Positions 1 to 4,364 of a DNA stretch of 8,105 nt are shown in pieces (the stretch's first letter is position 1; every line of letters starts with the position of its first letter). Below the pieces are notes generated by a model. That model was not told the origin of the DNA. It searched no databases and saw only the letters and a program-made list of their open reading frames with translations. The stretch spans positions 1-8,105 of the forward strand of contig CABTYA010000043.1 in assembly GCA_902488965.1 (NCBI GenBank). Direction: 5' to 3'. The stretch is from an uncultured Veillonellaceae bacterium. Lineage in GTDB: Bacteria; Bacillota; Negativicutes; Veillonellales; Negativicoccaceae. The position numbers and the translations under genes are program-made.

Positions 1-892
1 GGATAATCGGCGTCTGAATTTCGTCGTAGCCGTATTCACGATGCAGTTCGCGCCACAATTCCAGCAGATTATTGCGCAAAATCATGCCTTTCGGGTGGAA
101 GAACGGGAATCCCGGGCCTTCCTTCTGGAAGCTGAACAAATCGAGTTCCTTGCCCAATTTTCGATGATCGCGGCGTTCGGCCTCGGCGAGCATAAAGAGG
201 TATTCGTCGAGCGCCTCTTTTGTCGGGAACGCCGTCCCGTAGATACGCTGGAGCATCTTGTTCTTTTCGTCGCCGCGCCAGTACGCGCCCGCCACGCTCA
301 TCAGTTTGAACGCTTTTACCTTGCCGGTGGACGGCACGTGGCCGCCGGCGCAGAGGTCGGTAAATTCGCCCTGCGTGTAAAGCGTGAGCGTCGCATCTTC
401 CGGCAAGTCGCGGACCAGCTCGTACTTGTAGGTGTCGTCACGGTCGCCGAAGAGCTTGAGCGCATCCGCCCGCGCGATTTCGCGATGCGTCAGCGTGTAA
501 TTTTCCTTGACGATTTTCGCCATTTCCTGTTCAATTTTGGGGAAATCTTCCGGACTGAAGACATGCTCCGTATCCATGTCGTAGTAAAATCCGTTGTCGA
601 TGGCCGGCCCGATGGCGAGTTTGGTTTCCGGCCAAAGCCGCAAAATCGCCTGCGCCATAATGTGCGACGCCGTGTGCCGCAGTGCGCGCAGACCTTCTTC
701 ATCGGCCAACGTGAAAAATTCCACCTTCGTGCCGTCGACCAACGCATGATCGAGGTCGGTGCGCTTGCCGTCGACTTTGGCCACGACGGCTTTTTTACCG
801 AGACTGTTGCTGATTGCCTTGGCGGCGTCGTGCAGACTCATCCCGTCTGCAAATTCGCGGACACTGCCGTCCGCCAATGTAATGTGAACCAT
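1..892 (-). CDS. thrS: Threonyl-tRNA synthetase, N-terminal 297 codons (3' end outside window)
   Basis: Charges tRNA-Thr with threonine in the cytoplasm. The reading frame opens at ATG 892 and runs off the left edge without a stop, so only the N-terminal part is seen. Residues 1-62 (MVHITLADGS...) form the TGS domain. Residues ~68-225 form the editing (SAD) domain, with the HxxxH motif at H73/H77 and the FTDLCAGGH motif giving C181 and H185. These match the four editing residues known from E. coli ThrRS, so removal of mischarged serine should be intact. The class II catalytic core begins near residue 240 (DLFSFQKEGPGFPFFHPKG). The start is fixed by an AGGAAGG ribosome site (899-905) six bases upstream. 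Expression is controlled by the T-box leader just upstream. The long plus-strand frame opposite this gene is a shadow. Confidence 0.98.
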   Translation of the reverse strand, partial: MVHITLADGSVREFADGMSLHDAAKAISNSLGKKAVVAKVDGKRTDLDHALVDGTKVEFFTLADEEGLRALRHTASHIMAQAILRLWPETKLAIGPAIDNGFYYDMDTEHVFSPEDFPKIEQEMAKIVKENYTLTHREIARADALKLFGDRDDTYKYELVRDLPEDATLTLYTQGEFTDLCAGGHVPSTGKVKAFKLMSVAGAYWRGDEKNKMLQRIYGTAFPTKEALDEYLFMLAEAERRDHRKLGKELDLFSFQKEGPGFPFFHPKGMILRNNLLELWRELHREYGYDEIQTPII

Positions 893-915
893 GAGATTCC
901 TTCCTTTCTGCCAAT

Positions 916-947
916 AAAAAAACTTTCGTCCCCCATGGGACGAAAGT
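916..947 (-). terminator. T-box intrinsic terminator of thrS leader
   Basis: Read on the minus strand, an 11-bp perfect stem (947-937 with 932-922, ACTTTCGTCCC with its complement) closes a four-base loop and is followed by a T-run (921-916). It lies between the T-box motif and the thrS ribosome site. Its 5' arm contains the CCC that the antiterminator would sequester. As there is no other terminator after the upstream operon, it may also stop readthrough from that operon. Confidence 0.95.
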
Positions 948-1150
948 CATTTCGCGGTTCCACCCAAATTAATCCGTACGGATTCACTTGTTTGCATGAT
1001 AACGGATGCATCCGGGACAGCTTACTCGATTCCGCCGTCCGGCTCCAAGGGGGTAGCTGCCGTCGTTTTGACCGATGCTTCCAGCCGTGGCATCGTTCTC
1101 TGTCGTCAAAAGGGAAACGGAACCATATCCTTATCCTCGCCTGCATATTG
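916..1150 (-). promoter_or_regulatory. T-box riboswitch (threonine-specific) in the thrS leader
   Basis: Leader RNA that senses uncharged tRNA-Thr and allows thrS transcription when threonine charging is low. The T-box core GGGTGGAACCGCG is read on the minus strand at 965-953. Stem I can be drawn by hand. TTTTGAC (1111-1105) pairs with GTCAAAA (1072-1066). An AGAGA bulge follows (1101-1097). A distal helix CGATGC/GCATCG (1095-1090 with 1078-1073) closes a GGCTGGAA-containing loop. Below this, the 3' side of an internal loop reads CTACCC, so the specifier codon is likely ACC (1054-1052), a threonine codon. The UGGA bulge predicts a tRNA with U as discriminator base. The antiterminator would pair the T-box GGG with CCC of the terminator's 5' arm (about 965-937). 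The fold was read by eye, not computed. Confidence 0.95.
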
Positions 1151-1155
1151 TCATT

Positions 1156-1184
1156 ATTGTACGCCTGAGGCGGTACTTTGTCAA
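1156..1184 (-). promoter_or_regulatory. SigA-type promoter of thrS
   Basis: TTGACA (1184-1179), a 17-base spacer and TACAAT (1161-1156) on the minus strand, with a start expected near 1149. The hexamers and spacing are close to consensus. The TGA stop of the upstream CofE-like gene (1183-1181) lies inside the -35 box, so the two transcription units abut with no spacer. Confidence 0.9.
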
Positions 1185-1861
1185 GTCCGTGCGGATCCGT
1201 CGAGACGCGACGCCCGCGCCACCGCGGCGTAGTCCTTGATGATGACGATCGGCGTCATCTCGCCCGCGTTGCCGAACGGGTTGTCGATCAGGATGCGGGC
1301 CACTTCCGCCGCATCAATGCCGCGGCTCTTGCCGAGGACCGCACTGCGTTTCAGGTCGTTGACATCGGCGACCACCGCCCCGTGACAGCCCAGACGAGCG
1401 ACCAAGTCGTCACAGACACGGTCGGCTTCCCGCGGTCCGTAGACGATGCATTTGTCAAACGGCGGCATCGTGCCCGTCACGTCGTCGACGAACGACGCCT
1501 GTCGGCAATGCGCGTACCAAACGCCGCGTTTGCCGAATAATTTGGCGATAAAACCGGCGAAGAACCAAAAGAGCATCTTCCATTCGCCTTCTTTTTCCAT
1601 CGCGGACTGCATGCCGTAAATCGACGCCATCGATCCTTCCGCCGGGACAAAACGGTTCATCAGCCGTGCCTGCCAGGACGGCCGAAGCACTTCGGGGCGG
1701 GTAAATTCGCCCTGGGTAATGGCGACGACGCTTTCCGCCACACAGACGATATCGTCCGGTCCGACCAAATGGCCGCCGTAGAGTTCCACCGCATCGACAA
1801 TGTTGTCATCATCGGTCAATACCCGCGTTTTGACCGGTACGAGTGTCAGTTCCGGTTTCAT
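1181..1861 (-). CDS. CofE-like protein, coenzyme F420-0:L-glutamate ligase family
   Basis: A 226-residue protein resembling the catalytic domain of CofE, the GTP-dependent enzyme that adds glutamate in gamma linkage to F420-0. Supporting stretches are GPDDIVCVAESVVAITQGE (residues 34-52), comparable to the DGDILVVAQTVVSKAEG region of archaeal CofE, and the C-terminal VADVNDL...GKSRGID...DNPFGNAGEMTPI (164-205). A hydrophobic patch, residues 96-109 (MLFWFFAGFIAKLF), is unusual for a soluble ligase. The C-terminal FMN/nitroreductase domain of the actinobacterial two-domain enzyme is absent. The start is ATG 1861, whose ATGA overlaps the upstream stop and follows a GGGGG ribosome site. An upstream ATG at 1888 is less likely. 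No other F420 gene is visible, so the substrate is unknown. Being last in the murI operon makes glutamate chemistry plausible, but that is inference. Confidence 0.8.
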   Translation of the reverse strand: MKPELTLVPVKTRVLTDDDNIVDAVELYGGHLVGPDDIVCVAESVVAITQGEFTRPEVLRPSWQARLMNRFVPAEGSMASIYGMQSAMEKEGEWKMLFWFFAGFIAKLFGKRGVWYAHCRQASFVDDVTGTMPPFDKCIVYGPREADRVCDDLVARLGCHGAVVADVNDLKRSAVLGKSRGIDAAEVARILIDNPFGNAGEMTPIVIIKDYAAVARASRLDGSART

Positions 1862-2457
1862 CGCTGTGCCACCCCCTTGCGCAACCATTCGCTGCGAATA
1901 TCTTCGCCCGTCAAAGTCAAACGGGTCTTGTCATAGTACCAGTCACTGCGGCCGACGACCTGATACAGTACGTCGAAATCCGCTTTGCCGAAATCGGCGA
2001 TCGCATCCGTGAGCGAACCGCGGAGCGCCTCGATCGTAATCTCGATCCGCGTGCGCAGCCCCGTCCGCGCGGGGACGAGTACCGCCTCCCAGTAGCCGTC
2101 CTGCCGCGGTGCGTCGACGGGCGTCAGTCGCACCCGCATCTGCAGGTCGGGATATTGCTCTGCGGGCAAGTACGCCCGCCCGAAGCAGTCCATAATCGTG
2201 CCCTGCTGCTTGCCGTCATTGTACAGGGAAATCTCCCCTATCAATACGAGCCGCTGCCTGTCGGCTTCTTCCAACGTAAACCGTACCGCTCCCGGAGGAA
2301 GCGCCGGCCGTGCCTTGCGACGCGCGGCTTTCCCCGTGGGGAGCGCGACAAAGTGCATATCCCCTTGGACGATACATACCAACCGATAGGCCACATAGAC
2401 CAGCGTCACGAGCACCAACAATGTCATGACGATTTGTAAACCGGTATACATACTCAT
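1858..2457 (-). CDS. Uncharacterised protein with one N-terminal membrane segment
   Basis: A 199-residue protein I do not recognise. Residues ~7-30 form one strongly hydrophobic helix (IVMTLLVLVTLVYVAYRLVCIV). A short basic linker with prolines follows (about 41-57, GKAARRKARPALPPG). The rest (~58-199) is mixed, with alternating patterns suggesting beta strands (RLVLIGEISLYNDG, LQMRVRLTPV, GYWEAVLVPA, TRIEITIEAL). It is probably a bitopic protein with a soluble domain; orientation cannot be settled by eye. It overlaps murI upstream and the CofE-like gene downstream, each by ATGA, so it should be made in step with both. The start is ATG 2457, preceded by a purine-rich GGCGGAAG. Conserved co-occurrence with its neighbours would suggest a membrane tether or partner, which is inference. 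Confidence 0.85.
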   Translation of the reverse strand: MSMYTGLQIVMTLLVLVTLVYVAYRLVCIVQGDMHFVALPTGKAARRKARPALPPGAVRFTLEEADRQRLVLIGEISLYNDGKQQGTIMDCFGRAYLPAEQYPDLQMRVRLTPVDAPRQDGYWEAVLVPARTGLRTRIEITIEALRGSLTDAIADFGKADFDVLYQVVGRSDWYYDKTRLTLTGEDIRSEWLRKGVAQR

Positions 2458-3218
2458 CTTCCGCCTCTTTTCTCACTGATATCGACGACTTCCCACGGGT
2501 GCGCGGCATAGGCTGTCCGTCGCAGTCCCGCCGCCGCCCGTTCGTCGGTAAAACACAGCCGCACGGTGCCTCGGCCCGTCGGCACATCCGTCAACCGCCG
2601 CGCGACTTCGTCCGCCACTGCCGTCGCGGGATCCAGCCACCGGCAGGACGGCATCGCCGCCCGCCACAAATCGGCGACCAGCGGATAATGCGTGCAGGCC
2701 CACAACACCGTATCGACGTCCGTCCAGCAGCGTACCGCCGCCTGAATCCGTGCGGCGGCCGCCGCCGTATCGCCTTGCTCGATGGCTGCCGCCAGCCCTT
2801 CGCAGGCCGTCTCGGTCACCTGCAGGTGCGGGTGCGTGCGCCGAATCGCCTCGCGATGCGCATGGGTCGCAATCGTGGCCGATGTCGCCGCGACCGCCAC
2901 ATGCCGTGCGTCGCTCGGCCAAGCGATGTCCCGCGGCATCCCGATGCAAGGGAAATGCGCTTCACGTGCCAGCACGGGCAGCGCCGCAAAGGTGATCGTG
3001 TTGCAGGCGACAACGACGACCGTGGCGCCCGCCGCCCGCAAAAACCGCAGTCCTTCCCGCGCCATGGCGGTAATCTCGGCGGGCGTTTTCTCGCCGTAGG
3101 GATTGCGCGCCGTATCTCCCAAGTACACCGTCGACACCGACGGCAAACGCTCTGCGAGCGCCGCCAGCACCGTCAACCCGCCGACCCCCGAGTCCAATAC
3201 CCCGATGGTCGGACTCAT
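2454..3218 (-). CDS. murI: Glutamate racemase
   Basis: Cofactor-independent racemase converting L-glutamate to the D-glutamate needed for peptidoglycan stem peptides; cytoplasmic. The 254-residue product shows the family landmarks in order: IGVLDSGVGGLTV with catalytic-region D9/S10, LGDTARNPYG (33-42), the first catalytic cysteine in ACNTITFAA (C72), SATI (113-116), and the second catalytic cysteine plus histidine in WACTHYPLV (C175, H177). E147 sits where the conserved active-site glutamate is expected. The protein is slightly short and divergent. The usual IEPG motif is replaced by GMPRDIAW (93-100), and the CP before the glutamate helix is CE (139-140). The start is ATG 3218, which overlaps the thioesterase stop (ATGA). 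The frame stays open 35 codons further upstream, but that extension lies inside the thioesterase gene and lacks racemase character. Confidence 0.95.
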   Translation of the reverse strand: MSPTIGVLDSGVGGLTVLAALAERLPSVSTVYLGDTARNPYGEKTPAEITAMAREGLRFLRAAGATVVVVACNTITFAALPVLAREAHFPCIGMPRDIAWPSDARHVAVAATSATIATHAHREAIRRTHPHLQVTETACEGLAAAIEQGDTAAAAARIQAAVRCWTDVDTVLWACTHYPLVADLWRAAMPSCRWLDPATAVADEVARRLTDVPTGRGTVRLCFTDERAAAGLRRTAYAAHPWEVVDISEKRGGR

Positions 3219-3625
3219 TCGGCCTCCACGTAGGGAATAAATTTCGTATAATACTCCATCGGCATCCGACTGATCCGCCCCGTGGCCGATTTGGTAAAGG
3301 TCCCCTTCGTAAGCCCCGTACAAATCCGCGTATCGTCGGCGGGTCGCACGACTTCATAACGAAATACCATCTGCGCCCGCGTCATCTTGACCAAGCGCAA
3401 CCGCACTTCAAGCTCATCGTCATAGTACGACGAATGGATGTAGTCGCATTCCACATGCAGGATCGGAAACACATAGCCGTCATTCATCAAATCGACCAAC
3501 GATACGCCGACCGAGCGGAAAAACTCGACCCGTGCTGCCTCAAACCACAAAATATAGTTGGCATGATGGGTCACCTGCATGCCGTCCGTATGATAAAACC
3601 GTACACGTAATCGATGCGTATACAC
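3215..3625 (-). CDS. Acyl-CoA thioesterase, 4HBT hotdog family (YbgC/FadM-like)
   Basis: Predicted to hydrolyse acyl-CoA thioesters; substrate chain not predictable. The 136-residue product fits the single-hotdog size. RVRFYHTDGMQVTHHANYIL (7-26) aligns with the YbgC motif, placing catalytic Asp at D14 and the HANY motif at 21-24. FEAARVEFFRSVG (28-40) is the central helix. The best start is GTG 3625, six bases after an AGAGAGGGGG ribosome site (about 3632-3641). An in-frame GTG at 3655 would add ten residues of poor character (RIGGERGLS) that merely translate this ribosome site. It is the first gene of a four-gene operon driven by the promoter at 3671-3699, and its stop overlaps the murI start. 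Thioesterases of this type often sit among envelope or lipid genes. Confidence 0.92.
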   Translation of the reverse strand: MYTHRLRVRFYHTDGMQVTHHANYILWFEAARVEFFRSVGVSLVDLMNDGYVFPILHVECDYIHSSYYDDELEVRLRLVKMTRAQMVFRYEVVRPADDTRICTGLTKGTFTKSATGRISRMPMEYYTKFIPYVEAE

Positions 3626-3631
3626 CGAAAG

Positions 3632-3641
3632 CCCCCTCTCT
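3632..3641 (-). promoter_or_regulatory. Ribosome binding site that decides the thioesterase GTG start
   Basis: The minus strand reads AGAGAGGGGG, ending six bases before GTG 3625. It supports the internal GTG over the upstream GTG at 3655, which has no comparable site in good spacing. Confidence 0.7.
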
Positions 3642-3670
3642 CCCCCGATCCGCACCGGGTAATCCTATTC

Positions 3671-3699
3671 ATTGTACCCGCCTCCTCCGTAAATGTCAA
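3671..3699 (-). promoter_or_regulatory. SigA-type promoter of the thioesterase-murI operon
   Basis: TTGACA (3699-3694), a 17-base spacer and TACAAT (3676-3671) on the minus strand, with transcription expected to start near 3664. Hexamers and spacer length are identical to the thrS promoter. The region 3671-3747 is a compact divergent promoter pair with the zinc-ribbon gene on the other strand. Confidence 0.9.
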
Positions 3700-3718
3700 A
3701 AAACCGCGCCCGCCGCAC

Positions 3719-3747
3719 TTGCCCGCACGGCCGCCGACCAGTATACT
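3719..3747 (+). promoter_or_regulatory. Putative promoter of the zinc-ribbon gene
   Basis: TTGCCC (3719-3724), a 17-base spacer and TATACT (3742-3747). The -10 is good and the -35 partial. The expected start falls near 3754, so the transcript would begin at or within the AGGAGGA ribosome site (3754-3760), giving an unusually short 5' leader of about 12 bases. Confidence 0.6.
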
Positions 3748-3765
3748 GAACCCAGGAGGAGTATC

Positions 3766-3963
3766 ATGAATCACATCATTGTTTGTCCCTATTGCAAAAA
3801 AGAACTCGCGCTCTTTCAGAGCCAGATCGAACGGCGCCGCGGCCGCATCAAATGTATCGGCTGCGGGACGAGCATCCCCTACGACCTCGACCGTCGGACC
3901 CGTCCGCGCCGCATCGCCGGTCCGCCCGCGCGGCCCGTATCTTCCCCGGACGAGGATCGCTGA
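3766..3963 (+). CDS. Small double-CxxC zinc-ribbon protein
   Basis: A 65-residue protein, the only gene on the plus strand. Two CxxC knuckles, C7-P-Y-C10 and C30-I-G-C33, are spaced as in a rubredoxin-like zinc ribbon and should bind one zinc ion. Between them is a helix-like, basic stretch (SQIERRRGRIK), and the tail after residue 40 is Arg/Pro-rich and probably disordered. Such small ribbons may bind nucleic acid or protein; nothing here assigns a specific role. The start at ATG 3766 is firm: AGGAGGA ends five bases upstream. An in-frame opening further upstream (from 3532) runs through the divergent promoter region and is not real coding. The gene ends at TGA 3961-3963, followed after nine bases by a bidirectional terminator. 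Confidence 0.88.
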   Translation: MNHIIVCPYCKKELALFQSQIERRRGRIKCIGCGTSIPYDLDRRTRPRRIAGPPARPVSSPDEDR

Positions 3964-3972
3964 ACGGTCGCC

Positions 3973-4009
3973 AAAAAACCTCTCATTTCTACGGAAATGA
4001 GAGGTTTTT
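3973..4009. terminator. Bidirectional intrinsic terminator
   Basis: A long near-perfect hairpin (AAAAAACCTCTCATTT with AAATGAGAGGTTTTT) with a short loop at about 3989-3994. It has A-runs on one side and T-runs on the other, so it can terminate both strands. It lies between the stops of the zinc-ribbon gene (+, 3963) and the DUF1232 gene (-, 4017) and serves both converging transcripts. Confidence 0.95.
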
Positions 4010-4016
4010 ATCATAC

Positions 4017-4352
4017 TCAAAACGGGAAGAACCGTTTCGCCGCCATGACATGTTCCGGCTGGATATAGGCGCGTGCCAATCGCATCGCCGCCGCAATCAC
4101 CGCCGTATCGTCCAGCCAGCCGAGGCCGACCAGCACATCCGGTACGAGATCGACCGGCGTCAGGAGGTACCCGATCGCACCGATCAAGACCACCCGAACA
4201 AAGAGCGGCGTCCGCGCGTCACGGATGCAGAAAAACATCGTCACCGCTTCGCGCATGAACGACATCCGCCGTCCCATCGTGCCGAAATAACGAAACAGTT
4301 TTTTCGTGGAATAAAACCGCAACAGATAGCGTGCTATATTTCCTATGGACAC
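4017..4352 (-). CDS. DUF1232 (YkvA-like) small membrane protein
   Basis: A 111-residue protein with the DUF1232 signature: hydrophobic FVRVVLIGAIGYLLTPVDLVPD (51-72), with the TPVDLVPD turn, then GLGWLDDTAVIAAAMRLA (77-93) carrying the paired aspartates D81-D82. The N-terminal 40 residues are basic and amphipathic (RYLLRFYSTKKLFRYFGTMGRR). The family is predicted to form a membrane hairpin; its biochemical function is not established. The start is GTG 4352, chosen because GGAGG (4364-4360) sits seven bases upstream and no ATG lies nearby in frame. It begins 12 bases after the stop of the LEA-like gene, so the two are almost certainly co-transcribed and the ribosome site directly follows the upstream TAA. 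Transcription ends at the bidirectional terminator 3973-4009. Confidence 0.9.
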   Translation of the reverse strand: MSIGNIARYLLRFYSTKKLFRYFGTMGRRMSFMREAVTMFFCIRDARTPLFVRVVLIGAIGYLLTPVDLVPDVLVGLGWLDDTAVIAAAMRLARAYIQPEHVMAAKRFFPF

Positions 4353-4359
4353 GGGCAGA

Positions 4360-4364
4360 CCTCC
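4360..4364 (-). promoter_or_regulatory. Ribosome binding site that decides the DUF1232 GTG start
   Basis: GGAGG on the minus strand follows immediately after the TAA (4367-4365) of the upstream gene and stands seven bases before GTG 4352, fixing an otherwise ambiguous non-ATG start. Confidence 0.85.

Noticed and set aside
41..1168. A 375-codon open frame on the plus strand
   Set aside because: It is the antisense of thrS and runs through the T-box leader and terminator; the minus strand gives unmistakable ThrRS sequence.
2499..3233. A 244-codon plus-strand frame opposite murI
   Set aside because: It is an Arg-rich shadow; the racemase motifs on the other strand explain the sequence.
3658..3765. 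Possible coding extension of the zinc-ribbon gene upstream of 3766
   Set aside because: The open frame from 3532 crosses the divergent promoters and the thioesterase gene; a perfect ribosome site fixes ATG 3766.
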